From the NCBI GenBank assembly GCA_964410485.1, contig CAYPHJ010000124.1, positions 1 through 12,628 on the forward strand: DNA of 12,628 nucleotides, in the 5' to 3' direction. Each line of letters begins with the position of its first letter. The first letter of the stretch is position 1. The DNA is from CAYPHJ01 sp964410485. GTDB lineage: Bacteria > Desulfobacterota > Binatia > UBA9968. This document shows positions 1 to 7,001 of the stretch, piece after piece. The notes beneath the pieces were generated by a model. The model saw only the letters and a program-made list of their open reading frames with translations. It searched no databases and was not told the origin of the DNA. Made by a program: the position numbers and the translations under genes.

Positions 1-60
1 ACTCCTATGAAAATTCGGGTTGGAACCTCTAGGATCCGTCGCCCTCGAGCCTTTTCTGAA

Positions 61-153
61 TGTCATTCTGAGGAGCGTCGCGACGAAGAATCTGCTTTTT
101 TCCTGTCCGGATCAAAAATGCAAAGCAGATCCTTCACTTCTTTCAGGATGACA
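61..153. repeat. MITE/REP-like imperfect palindrome ('SEERRDEES' repeat)
   Basis: The ends are TGTCATTCTGA at 61-71 and TCAGGATGACA at 143-153, which pair with one mismatch. Pairing continues inward: the left arm reads on to GAATCTGC near 89-96, and the right arm begins GCAGATCC near 124-131. The element is about 93 bp and could fold into a long hairpin. Read through, it gives peptides like HSEERRDEES, a familiar spurious translation of a dispersed repeat found in Acidobacteria and other phyla. It lies downstream of the reverse-strand CBS gene and might act as its transcript end. In the rest of 1-309 I see no gene. Confidence 0.7.
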
Positions 154-309
154 GTCCTGCTGTACGAGGGAAAGGCTTCCTTTTCATTCTTTGCGGGCGA
201 GCGTAAGCTCATGAAACACTCCTTTGCGGGTCCTCCCTGGGCGAGAAATCAAAGATCAGGATTTGCATTTCAACGCCTTTGTTGAACCGATGAATGCTGG
301 TTTGCCTTC

Positions 310-921
310 CTATTCGGCTGACTCGTGAACTCCTAGCACGTCAAAGCCAGCGCTGCGGAGGGCTTTTGCCACGGCTTCAGGATCGCGACCAAGAACACGC
401 ATATAGCAGACAGGATTCTCGCCGAGTTTGTCTCGGTAGGTGCCCACGGCCAGGATTTCTGCGCCGTGCTCAGATACAATTTTCGCAGCTTCAACGAGTC
501 CGTGATCTAACCCTTCTAGAATGAAGTCGATCCGCGTGCTGGTGCGTTGCGCCGCGCCCATGACTTCGAGAAAAGCGTTGAGAACGTCGCTGGTCGTGAT
601 CACTCCCACCAGCCGATCCCCTTCAACCACGGGCAGGCCACCGATCTTGTGAGCGAGCATCTGTTGAGCCGCCTCTTCTACGGTGGTCGACGGTGTAACC
701 GTGAGCAGTCTATCATCAATGATACCGTTGACCTTTGTTCGTTCCAGAATTCCAGCAAAGCGTTGCAGATCGCGGTCGGTGATGATGCCTACGAGCTTGC
801 CTTTGCTGTTGACGGGCAGACGGTGAAATCCACCAGCAGTCATTTTATCCCGGGCGGTGCTCAAAAATTCTTCAGCTTCAATCGTAACCGGATTTTTCGT
901 CATACGTTTGCTGACCAGCAT
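310..921 (-). CDS. CBS-pair protein with C-terminal ACT-like domain (AcuB-like)
   Basis: This 203-residue soluble protein has two CBS motifs and an ACT-like tail. CBS1 (about 1-55) shows RMTKNPVTIEAEE and LVGIITDRDL; CBS2 (about 66-117) shows LLTVTPSTTVEEAAQQM and LVGVITTSDVL. Residues 128-200 look like an ACT fold (DHGLVEAAKIVSEHGAEIL, then CYMRVLG). CBS pairs usually bind adenine nucleotides or sense energy state, and the CBS-CBS-ACT order matches AcuB-type proteins; no enzymatic residues are visible. The ATG is firmly set by AAGGAGG at 926-932, four bases upstream. A candidate sigma-54 promoter lies about 250 bp upstream on the same strand. Its partner and ligand cannot be read from the sequence. 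Single-CBS-pair proteins are common members of hypoxia and dormancy regulons, which fits the neighbourhood. Confidence 0.9.
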   Translation of the reverse strand: MLVSKRMTKNPVTIEAEEFLSTARDKMTAGGFHRLPVNSKGKLVGIITDRDLQRFAGILERTKVNGIIDDRLLTVTPSTTVEEAAQQMLAHKIGGLPVVEGDRLVGVITTSDVLNAFLEVMGAAQRTSTRIDFILEGLDHGLVEAAKIVSEHGAEILAVGTYRDKLGENPVCYMRVLGRDPEAVAKALRSAGFDVLGVHESAE

Positions 922-1138
922 AGATCCTCCTTTTCAGAGCAGAGACGAAACAGTGACAATGGTCAGGTTATTAATACCCCCCATCTTCGCCAAAACGAAA
1001 TTTGCTACTGCATAGGCGCCGAACACCGTTGCCAATCCGTAATTGCCTTCCACGACTCTACGGCGAGGCCCCCCGTATAAAGTAGGCCAGCCGAGAACAC
1101 AAACCAGTTCATTCTGACGCCTTACCAGTCCCGAACCT

Positions 1139-1144
1139 TATAAT
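1139..1144 (+). promoter_or_regulatory. Candidate sigma-70 -10 box for the primase gene
   Basis: A perfect TATAAT lies at 1139-1144. The best -35 is CTGACG at 1114-1119 (TGAC shared with consensus), with a long 19-bp spacer. It would give a leader of about 275 nt before the ATG at 1426. The -10 is clear and the -35 is weak, so this is only a moderate candidate. Confidence 0.35.
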
Positions 1145-1168
1145 TCTCTGTTACTTGCCGCTTTCGTC

Positions 1169-1187
1169 TCGCAGGAGCTGTGCCATG
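1169..1187 (-). promoter_or_regulatory. Candidate sigma-54 (-24/-12) promoter for the CBS-ACT gene
   Basis: On the reverse strand the sequence reads ATGGCACAGCTCCTGCGA. It has GG (1184-1183), exactly ten bases, then GC (1172-1171). TGGCAC matches the -24 consensus fully; the -12 half is CTGC instead of TTGC. The predicted start near 1160 gives a 5' leader of about 240 nt, longer than for the other candidates. Confidence 0.4.
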
Positions 1188-1425
1188 GATTGCGAGCGCT
1201 CGACAGGTTGCGATTTTCCGCGCTGCCGACCAATCCTTTTGCAAGAATGAAAAACACCAAGCTGAGCATTGGTTCGAGTTAGGAAGCAAGTTGGACATTG
1301 AATTGGCAGCATTGGGTAAGCTCAAGGGGGCTTTTGGCATAAGCCGTCTAAGCGGTATAGTGAAAAGGGCGCCGGCAGGCCGGCCCAGCGTTCAGTCCTC
1401 GACGGGTCGTGAGCGCAGCGAACCT

Positions 1426-2595
1426 ATGCGTAAATTCAATCTTGTCGACTTTGCGGCGCATTACCAAAAAGGTTTCCGCAACCATATCGTGGTGATAACG
1501 GAGGTTCCGGCCCTGATCGAGTCGTTCGATCGCTATGGTTGCTACGCAACCTATTTCTTCTATTCGGACGAAGTCCTCACCTATATGAGCGCTCAGGCCG
1601 AGGAAACCGGGCCGACGATCGCGGGCTATGACGGCAAGGTGTGGGCGCCGTTTTTTCCGATTGACCTGGATCATGCCGACTATGCACCCGCGCTGGAAGC
1701 TGCGCGCTACCTCACGGCTTTTTTCAAAGATCGGTGGGGTGTAGGCACGGAGGCGCTACACGTTTATTTCAGCGGGTCAAAAGGTTTTCACCTGATGCTC
1801 GACACGCGCCTTTTCGGGAAGATCGCGCCGGCAAAGACGCTCCCGCTGGTTTTCGACTCAATGCGGCGCCATCTGGCCCATCAGTTACCCGAACATTTAC
1901 GCGATACGATGGACCTCGCAATTAAAGATCGGGTCCGCCTGCTGCGTCTGCCCAACACCCAGCACGAGCGGTCAAAGCTGTACAAGGTGCTGCTCACACA
2001 CGACGAATTGAATGCCCTGGATGCGCGGGAGATTCGCTATCATGCGCGTGAAATGCGACGTTTAACGCTGACTGATGAGACGGGTTTTATCTCTCACGCT
2101 GACGTGACACAAAATCCGGAGGCTGCCAAGTTCTTCCAGCGTATTCGGCGCCAGCTAAAGAAAATCGGCGGCAAAAAATTTGCGTATCGCTTCCGGCGTC
2201 CGCCGGACCTACGAAAGATCGAATTTCCCTGCGCCGGAATCCAGGCAATCTGGGAAAGTCACATCGAGCCTGGGTTCCGTAATAACTGCGCGATCCGGCT
2301 GGCTTCAGAGCTGCGTCTGCTAGGCCTGACTTGGGAAGAAGCCGAGGAAAAAATTTTCGAGTGGAACGAGAGGGCAGGCATTGAGCTTCCCTCTGACGAG
2401 CTTCACGCCGTGGTCCGGTCCGCCTACCAGCATCGTTTCCCGTACCGCTATAGCTGCCGCGACGAGGTTCTCAGGCGGTTTTGTCCCCTATCTGACTACG
2501 AAGCGTGCCGTGAGTTTGTGGCAGCTCACGTTCAGTCTGAGGATGCGTGGAGTTCAACGTTCAAAGTTCAACGTTCAAGATCCGAACCGACTTGA
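1426..2595 (+). CDS. Archaeo-eukaryotic primase (PriS-like) with PriL-like C-terminal Cys domain
   Basis: This is a 389-residue stand-alone AEP-superfamily primase/polymerase. Motif I is PIDLDHAD (metal ligands D80 and D82). Motif II is SGSKGFHL (S118, K119, H122). Motif III is MDLAIKD (D163), followed by RLLRLPNTQHERSKLYKV, which resembles the PriS 'RLP.SLH.KTG' segment. Residues about 265-365 resemble the Fe-S domain of the large primase subunit: FPCAGIQ (C269), RLASELRLLGLTWEEAEEKI, then YSC (C344), RFC (C353) and YEAC (C361). It probably makes primers or fills gaps; no helicase or ligase is adjacent. I chose ATG 1426 because homology-like sequence begins there, although the ribosome binding site is poor. 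The frame is open back to GTG 1180. The last dozen residues are encoded by a heptamer repeat. A PriCT-type helical domain is the main alternative for the C-terminus. Confidence 0.82.
   Translation: MRKFNLVDFAAHYQKGFRNHIVVITEVPALIESFDRYGCYATYFFYSDEVLTYMSAQAEETGPTIAGYDGKVWAPFFPIDLDHADYAPALEAARYLTAFFKDRWGVGTEALHVYFSGSKGFHLMLDTRLFGKIAPAKTLPLVFDSMRRHLAHQLPEHLRDTMDLAIKDRVRLLRLPNTQHERSKLYKVLLTHDELNALDAREIRYHAREMRRLTLTDETGFISHADVTQNPEAAKFFQRIRRQLKKIGGKKFAYRFRRPPDLRKIEFPCAGIQAIWESHIEPGFRNNCAIRLASELRLLGLTWEEAEEKIFEWNERAGIELPSDELHAVVRSAYQHRFPYRYSCRDEVLRRFCPLSDYEACREFVAAHVQSEDAWSSTFKVQRSRSEPT
2552..2579 (+). repeat. Four tandem GTTCAAN heptamers at the primase 3' end
   Basis: Four consecutive heptamers (GTTCAAC, GTTCAAA, GTTCAAC, GTTCAAG) lie inside the last codons of the primase gene. 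They belong to the 7-bp interspersed repeat type seen elsewhere in this window with other words. Confidence 0.8.
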
Positions 2596-2612
2596 ACTTA
2601 GGCCTTTGTAAC

Positions 2613-2642
2613 TTGACACGAATCATTTCGCTGGCATAGAAC
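2613..2642 (+). promoter_or_regulatory. Candidate sigma-70 promoter for the coiled-coil gene
   Basis: A perfect TTGACA at 2613-2618 is followed after 18 bp by TAGAAC at 2637-2642 (four of six matches to TATAAT). It lies just after the primase stop and about 140 bp before the next start codon. Confidence 0.4.
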
Positions 2643-2782
2643 AGCATCGCTTCGGTAGTCCCGAGCGGAAAGTCCGAGTCTCCGGTTGGGACGGGAAAAC
2701 CTCAGCCTGAGAGTCGAAACAATTGAGTGTCGTAGTTGATTCCGACCCGACCCTCGGTCCGCGGCAACAGGAGAAACAATTG

Positions 2783-3148
2783 ATGAACGGCGAATCCATG
2801 GAACGATTGATGGAAATTATCTTGCAAATGCAAATCAATCTGGCTCACGTTACGCACACTCTCCAGGAACAAACGTACGAAATCCGCCAGCAGTTGGAAA
2901 TCATCTTTCAAGAGCAAAAAAAAGATCTGAACGATTGTCTGCGTCGCATCGATGAAAAACTCAACGAGTGTTCGGTTTGCGTTGAAGATTACAGGCGAGG
3001 TTATTCGACTCTCGAGACCATGCGCCACAAGCTCGTCCAGCTGGGCGCCGAGCCTGCTTCTATGCCAGCCCCGCTCCCGGCGGACGGTATCGACGGTATT
3101 GTCCAGTGGCGCTTAAATGAATTGCGCTCGCAGGGTAGAATTTCGTAA
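2783..3148 (+). CDS. Small coiled-coil protein of unknown function
   Basis: I do not recognise a family. The 121-residue protein is hydrophilic and largely helical. Residues about 5-65 (MERLMEIILQMQINLAHV, then EIRQQLEIIFQEQKKDLND) have heptad-like spacing suggesting a coiled coil. A pair of cysteines follows (NECSVCVEDY), then a Pro/Ala linker (PASMPAPLPADG) and a short helical tail, IVQWRLNELRSQGRI. It has no signal peptide or membrane segment. ATG 2783 is chosen because AGGAG (2769-2773) lies nine bases upstream. The frame is open back to a TTG at 2723 that lacks such a site. It sits upstream of the NtrC-type regulator on the same strand, but 240 bp and a palindromic repeat separate them, so one operon is doubtful. 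Confidence 0.7.
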   Translation: MNGESMERLMEIILQMQINLAHVTHTLQEQTYEIRQQLEIIFQEQKKDLNDCLRRIDEKLNECSVCVEDYRRGYSTLETMRHKLVQLGAEPASMPAPLPADGIDGIVQWRLNELRSQGRIS

Positions 3149-3158
3149 GGCGTTCCGG

Positions 3159-3260
3159 GTCTCATGTCTCGGGTCTCGGGTTGGGAGAAGAACCCGAGTT
3201 TTGGATCTCGGTTTCGAGTTGGGGAGGGAAACTCGGGACATTAGACCCGAGACGTGAGAC
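3159..3260. repeat. Palindromic GTCTCGG heptamer-repeat element
   Basis: Positions 3159-3179 read as heptamers GTCTCAT, GTCTCGG, GTCTCGG. The arm at 3159-3176 matches the reverse complement of 3243-3260 at 17 of 18 bases. Two smaller hairpins are nested inside: CTCGGGTT (3175-3182) with AACCCGAG (3191-3198), and CGAGTT (3215-3220) with AACTCG (3229-3234). The roughly 100-bp block has no coding signal and could fold as RNA or DNA. It ends about ten bases before the candidate sigma-54 promoter of the regulator gene. Confidence 0.75.
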
Positions 3261-3268
3261 TCTAAATG

Positions 3269-3285
3269 CTGGCTTGCCTATTGCT
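3269..3285 (+). promoter_or_regulatory. Candidate sigma-54 promoter for the NtrC-type regulator gene
   Basis: CTGGCTTGCCTATTGCT has GG at 3271-3272, ten bases, then GC at 3283-3284. It keeps TGGC, the G before the spacer and a full TTGCT, but has TT where the consensus has AC. The predicted start near 3296 leaves a leader of about 94 nt. If real, the activator gene would be under sigma-54 control, possibly its own. Confidence 0.4.
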
Positions 3286-3389
3286 AAATACAACATTCAG
3301 AGGGTAATTTGGCTCCCCATTCTCAGTGCCGGCGAAAATTTACGTTGTTTTTATCAAATATGCGAAAACGCGTGGTGTTATAAACGCGA

Positions 3390-4748
3390 ATGGCTGATGA
3401 GTTGACAGGAACGATTCTTGTGGCCGAGGACCAGGACTCCGCGCGCGAGAGTCTGGCCGAGCTATTGAGGGGCGCTGGGTACGAAGTCGACGAGGCGGCG
3501 AATGGAACTGCCGCCATTGCGCTTTTGGACAAAATGGATTTTGATCTGGTGCTGACGGATCTGATGATGCCCGGTTGCGACGGCATTGGGGTTCTCCAAC
3601 ATATCCGAAATGTTTCCTCGCAAACGCTGGTCCTTCTGATGACCGCCCATGCGTCAGTTGAAACAGCCGTAGAAGCGATCCGGCTTGGCGCGCAAGACTA
3701 CCTGTTAAAGCCGCTGATCTTTGAGGATGTTTTGCGGAAGGTGCGCCACCTCATGACGCACAGGAAGCTTGCCTGGGAAAATCAGATTCTTAGACGCGAG
3801 CTGAGCGAGCACTTTACCCCGGAGCGGCCGTTTGGGCGGAGCCCGGCGATGCAGGAGATCGCCAACCTGGTGGCCAAAGTGGCCCGCACGCCGACCACTG
3901 TCCTGATTACCGGGGAGAGTGGTGTAGGAAAGGAAGTCGTTGCGCGCACCATTCACTCTCATAGCGCGGGCAAAGAAAACGTCTTTCTCCCGCTCAATTG
4001 CAGCGCGATCCCGGAGACTTTGCTGGAAAGCCAGCTCTTTGGGTACGTCAAAGGCGCTTTCACCGGCGCTGTCAATTCTCAGGAAGGCCTTTTTCAAAGG
4101 GCCCGGGGCGGCACGATTTTTCTAGACGAGATTGGTGAACTGCCGCTAAGCCTCCAACCCAAACTCCTGCGCGTGCTCGAGGAAAAAACGGTGTTGCCGG
4201 TCGGAGCGACGACTCCAGTAAAAGTCAATGTGCGCATCCTGGCTGCCACCAATCGCGACCTTAAAGAAGAAGTCGCCGGTGGACGGTTTCGCGATGATCT
4301 TTATTACCGTCTGAATGTTTTTGAAATCCACATCCCTCCACTGCGGAAACGGCTCGAGGACTTGCCCGGCCTGGTGGAGTATTTGATTCACCGGCACAAC
4401 CTTGAGATGAAGACGAATTACAAAGGCGTCGACAGCGCCACGATGCGTATTTTGATGTCACTCCCATGGAAGGGGAACATCCGCGAGCTCGACAACGTGC
4501 TCGAACGAGCAATGATCCTCGGTAACGGTGAATGGATCACCCCGGCAAATTTGCCGGGTCAGCAGAGCGCGGGGGAGGACTTTGGCAGCGAGGACAACCT
4601 CAATAAGGCAGTGGAGTTATACGAGAAAAGCCATATCGAGCGCACCTTGGGGAAAACAAGCGGCGATAAGATTCGCGCTGCCGAGCTTTTAGGCTTGAGC
4701 CTTTCCACCCTGTACCGCAAGCTGGAAAAATTGGGTATCCAGGCCTAA
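3390..4748 (+). CDS. NtrC-family sigma-54 dependent response regulator (REC-AAA+-Fis HTH)
   Basis: This 452-residue activator has the complete three-domain layout. The receiver domain (about 7-120) has the acidic pair E13/D14, phospho-acceptor D57 (LTDLMMP), T85 and K107 (LLKP). The AAA+ domain (about 148-385) has Walker A GESGVGKE (175-182), the sigma-54 contact loop GAFTGA (222-227), Walker B FLDEIGE (244-250) and the arginine-finger stretch RFRDDLYYRLNVF. The Fis-type helix-turn-helix is at about 424-451. Such proteins oligomerise when phosphorylated, bind upstream enhancers and remodel sigma-54 polymerase. ATG 3390 is the first start after an in-frame TAA at 3381 but has no clear Shine-Dalgarno. 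No kinase gene is adjacent; the globin-coupled NtrB-like kinase at 10444-12120 is the obvious partner candidate. The stop overlaps the convergent sigma factor's stop. Confidence 0.95.
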   Translation: MADELTGTILVAEDQDSARESLAELLRGAGYEVDEAANGTAAIALLDKMDFDLVLTDLMMPGCDGIGVLQHIRNVSSQTLVLLMTAHASVETAVEAIRLGAQDYLLKPLIFEDVLRKVRHLMTHRKLAWENQILRRELSEHFTPERPFGRSPAMQEIANLVAKVARTPTTVLITGESGVGKEVVARTIHSHSAGKENVFLPLNCSAIPETLLESQLFGYVKGAFTGAVNSQEGLFQRARGGTIFLDEIGELPLSLQPKLLRVLEEKTVLPVGATTPVKVNVRILAATNRDLKEEVAGGRFRDDLYYRLNVFEIHIPPLRKRLEDLPGLVEYLIHRHNLEMKTNYKGVDSATMRILMSLPWKGNIRELDNVLERAMILGNGEWITPANLPGQQSAGEDFGSEDNLNKAVELYEKSHIERTLGKTSGDKIRAAELLGLSLSTLYRKLEKLGIQA

Positions 4749-6301
4749 CCCTGCAGACCGTTTTCACCGCTCTCCTCTGCCGCGGTGCGAAAAACGGGCT
4801 TTCTCCGAGTCGGATTTCGCAGGATCTGCAGTGACTTTTGCTCGATTTGCCGCACGCGCTCTCGTGTAACCGCGAACATCTCACCCAGTTCTTCTAGAGT
4901 GTAGTCCCGCTTCTCCTCGATGCCAAAACGCATGCGCAGCACTTTTTCTTGCCGCGGGGTCAAAATCGCAAGAGCCTTTCGGACCTCCCCTCGCAGCACT
5001 CCTTCCATGGCGCGCTGCTCAGGTGGAGGGCTCATACGATCTTCGACGAAATCTTCGAGTTGGTCGCCATCCTCCCAAATGGGCGTTTGCAACGAAACGG
5101 GCTCGCCCTGAACCTGGACGACTTTGAGCAGCTCCGTAACAGACATTTCCATCTCTTGCGCAAGCTCGTCCGGGCGAGGGTCGCGGCCGAGCTGGCGCTG
5201 CAGGTATTGGGCAGTCTGAAATATTTTATTGCGCAGTTCTACGCGGTGGACCGGTATACGGATCGTACGTCCGGTGTCGATTAGGCCCCTCGTGATCCCC
5301 TGGCGGATCCACCAGCTGGCATAAGTCGAAAACCTGAATCCCAATCGGTAATCAAATTTTTCCACAGCGCGCATCAGCCCAAGGTTTCCTTCCTGAATGA
5401 GATCCAGAAAACTCAAGCCACGGTTAATGTATTTTTTGGCCACGCTCACCACGAGCCGCAGGTTCGCTTCGGTGAATTCCTTTTTTGCGCGTTGAACGAG
5501 CGCTTCGCTGTGCTCGATAACTCGGACGCGACTTTTGAGTTCGCCAGCCAGGAGACCTGTATCCTCCTCTATTCTACGAATCTCAGCTTTCAGAGAAGAT
5601 TGCTTCTGCTTGGGCAAATCTTGCGCTTCGCGTTCGAGTACCGAAAGCCGTTCAGCGGAACGCCTCAGGCCGCTGATCATTTCCTCAACACGCGCAGCAG
5701 AGAGACGCAGCTCGTTGAGCACGCCGCCGATCTTGCCCACCAGGGCACTTTGTTTGATCTTGAGCGAAGCTGCCCGTTGCTTGGATAAACGGGTACGCCT
5801 CAGGTGGCGAGCGACTTGCTCTTGTCTGCGGCTCAAGCGCCGCAGTTTGGCGATGAGTTTTAGAAACGCCTTTGGATCGAGCGTGCCCTCCCCCTCTTCG
5901 TCCCCGGCATCCGTCTTTTCGACAACCTCGCGCATTTCAAGCTTTCCCGAAGCGACGGCGTCGCCCAGATCCAACGCGTATCGCAGCGCTTTGGGGGTTG
6001 AAAAAAGCGCCTCGAGGATCTGGTCTTTGCCGCGTTCGATCTCCATGGCCAGCTCGACCTCGCGTTCGCGAGTGAGAAGGGGAACCGAGCCGATTTCATG
6101 CAAATACTGCTGAACCGAGCTCAGAGCCGCGGCCGACTCATCTTGATCGACGGCCTCTTCTTCATCCGCTTCAGCCTCCGCATACACCTCGCCGACAAGC
6201 TCAGGCTCTTGCTCCTCCACATCGTGAAGCTCCGTATCATTAGCCTCGATAATGTCGTCCGTCTCTGTGTTTGTATCGATTTTATCTATATTTACTGGCA
6301 T
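4745..6301 (-). CDS. rpoD: RpoD-like sigma-70 family RNA polymerase sigma factor
   Basis: The 518-residue protein has a very acidic N-terminus (1-58), then region 1.2 (VQQYLHEIGSVPLLTRERE, about 63-93). A long non-conserved, Arg/Lys/Glu-rich helical region follows (about 94-270). Region 2 (275-345) includes KKYINRGLSFLDLIQEGNLG and FRFSTYASWWIRQGITRG, with region 3 at about 350-430. Region 4 (440-497) has the helix-turn-helix TLEELGEMFAVTRERVRQIE. The WIRQ.IT residues for -10 and VTRERVRQIE for -35 recognition are kept. It differs from typical RpoD after region 2.4 (IPVHRVELRNKI rather than IPVHMIETINKL) and at its C-terminus (QKSLQILRNP), so it may be a group 2 paralogue; the gene symbol is therefore uncertain. 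AGGAG lies six bases before the ATG. The stop TAG (4747-4745) overlaps the convergent regulator's TAA. Confidence 0.92.
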   Translation of the reverse strand: MPVNIDKIDTNTETDDIIEANDTELHDVEEQEPELVGEVYAEAEADEEEAVDQDESAAALSSVQQYLHEIGSVPLLTREREVELAMEIERGKDQILEALFSTPKALRYALDLGDAVASGKLEMREVVEKTDAGDEEGEGTLDPKAFLKLIAKLRRLSRRQEQVARHLRRTRLSKQRAASLKIKQSALVGKIGGVLNELRLSAARVEEMISGLRRSAERLSVLEREAQDLPKQKQSSLKAEIRRIEEDTGLLAGELKSRVRVIEHSEALVQRAKKEFTEANLRLVVSVAKKYINRGLSFLDLIQEGNLGLMRAVEKFDYRLGFRFSTYASWWIRQGITRGLIDTGRTIRIPVHRVELRNKIFQTAQYLQRQLGRDPRPDELAQEMEMSVTELLKVVQVQGEPVSLQTPIWEDGDQLEDFVEDRMSPPPEQRAMEGVLRGEVRKALAILTPRQEKVLRMRFGIEEKRDYTLEELGEMFAVTRERVRQIEQKSLQILRNPTRRKPVFRTAAEESGENGLQG

Positions 6302-6625
6302 TAACGTCTCCTGCTGTTCGGCGCCTTGCCGCGTTCCGTTCCCGCTATTTTGGTGGCTGCCGTCATTGAACGATCAGCATTGACTGCTATTGGTAAGGGA
6401 GCAGTAAGGGCAGTTGAGGTACAGGAAGTCAAGAGGCGCGAGCGCTGCCCCACTAAACTAATAACGTTCCAGGCGACTGTCAAGGGAATACGCAAATTTC
6501 GGACCGGCTCGGAAACCTTCGCAGCTTTGCGACCGTAAGCTACTATTTTCGTGCAAATAAGAAAAAATCAGCCAGTTTTTATAGGCCCTTAACAAAAGGG
6601 CTAACTCACGTTGATGTACCGGAAC

Positions 6626-6641
6626 TGGCACAATCTATGCG
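6626..6641 (+). promoter_or_regulatory. Candidate sigma-54 promoter upstream of the phosphoribosyltransferase gene
   Basis: TGGCACAATCTATGCG has GG at 6627-6628, ten bases, then GC at 6639-6640. TGGCAC is a full match and the -12 half is ATGC instead of TTGC. A GGAG motif at 6655-6658 follows with no start codon after it. The first gene downstream starts at 7002, so a transcript from here would carry a repeat-filled leader of about 350 nt. Confidence 0.45.
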
Positions 6642-6831
6642 TTAGACGAATACAGGAGCTTTGGGGTTTCACCGAAGAGGGGCCGAGGACCATCGACCGG
6701 AGACGAGCCCAAAAGCTGAAAACTGAAGTCGAGAGAGTCGGGGATCGGAAACTGAGGACTAGAGATGGAAGAGCGCTTGCGCGGCTACCGGGGCGGGTGA
6801 ATACTCCTTCCTTGGCTTTAGGTGGTGGGGG

Positions 6832-6852
6832 CTTGGAACCTGGAACTTGGAA
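6832..6852 (+). repeat. Three tandem CNTGGAA heptamers
   Basis: CTTGGAA, CCTGGAA and CTTGGAA follow each other directly at 6832-6838, 6839-6845 and 6846-6852, and a degenerate fourth unit (CTTTCGA) continues the period. Confidence 0.75.
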
Positions 6853-6915
6853 CTTTCGAACCGCGCGCGGTGCGCGCCGGGAGAGGGCTACCGAGGACTG
6901 CAGACCGTAGACGTG

Positions 6916-6971
6916 GCTCCGCATCGACTGTGGCGTTCACGCGACGGGTCGTGTCTGAAGCGATGCGGAGC
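6916..6971 (+). promoter_or_regulatory. Perfect 11-bp stem-loop in the phosphoribosyltransferase leader
   Basis: GCTCCGCATCG (6916-6926) pairs without mismatch with CGATGCGGAGC (6961-6971) around a 34-nt loop. It ends about 15 bases before the AAGGAGG at 6986-6992. No T-tract follows, so it is not a standard terminator. It could be an mRNA control element, or part of the repeat insertion. Confidence 0.5.
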
Positions 6972-7001
6972 TTACTCGGGAGGAAAAGGAGGAGAAAGCC
7001 A

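Larger units (their letters stand above)
922..1425. other. Divergent intergenic region between CBS and primase genes
   Basis: About 500 bp separate the two divergent genes. The region holds the CBS ribosome binding site, a candidate sigma-54 promoter for CBS and a TATAAT box facing the primase. It also has a perfect 10-bp palindrome, CGAGCGCTCG, near 1193-1202. The primase frame is open back to a GTG at 1180, but the 82 extra residues show no domain signature. The GTG has an AGGAG only two bases away, too close to work well, so I read this stretch as leader. Confidence 0.5.
6302..7001. other. Long non-coding leader/intergenic region before the phosphoribosyltransferase gene
   Basis: About 700 bp without a credible gene. 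It holds the sigma gene's ribosome binding site (AGGAG near 6307-6312), a small hairpin GCCCTT/AAGGGC (6585-6590 with 6596-6601) and a candidate sigma-54 promoter at 6626-6641. Degenerate heptamer repeats follow at 6710-6765 (words like GAAAACT, GGAAACT, GAGGACT) and 6832-6852, then a perfect stem-loop at 6916-6971. Open frames here translate only repeat. A weak sigma-54-like match on the reverse strand (CGGTCCGAAATTTGCG near 6491-6506) faces the sigma gene. Confidence 0.6.

Noticed and set aside
7..285. Forward open frame of 92 codons at the left edge
   Set aside because: It mainly translates the palindromic repeat (HSEERRDEES) and has no domain, ribosome binding site or neighbour support.
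1180..1425. 82-codon N-terminal extension of the primase from GTG 1180
   Set aside because: The AGGAG is only two bases from the GTG, the added residues show no domain pattern, and the AEP-like sequence starts at ATG 1426. It remains possible, since 1426 also has a weak ribosome binding site.
2632..2652. CTGGCATAGAACAGC before the coiled-coil gene as a sigma-54 promoter
   Set aside because: The spacing between GG and GC is again nine bases; the overlapping TTGACA/TAGAAC pair is the better reading.
5535..6113. Forward 192-codon frame opposite the sigma factor
   Set aside because: It is Ser/Arg-rich shadow translation of the sigma factor's reverse strand, with no start signal.
6491..6506. Sigma-54 like match CGGTCCGAAATTTGCG facing the sigma-70 gene
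   Set aside because: Spacing and TTGC fit, but the -24 half is GGTC instead of GGCA and it lies about 190 bp away; at this quality chance matches are expected.
6611..6910. Forward open frame across the heptamer repeats
   Set aside because: It starts with TTG without a Shine-Dalgarno and its residues are mostly translated repeat; I treat the stretch as leader.
6822..7001. 60-codon N-terminal extension of the phosphoribosyltransferase
   Set aside because: It covers the CTTGGAA array and the stem-loop, while ATG 7002 has an excellent AAGGAGG.
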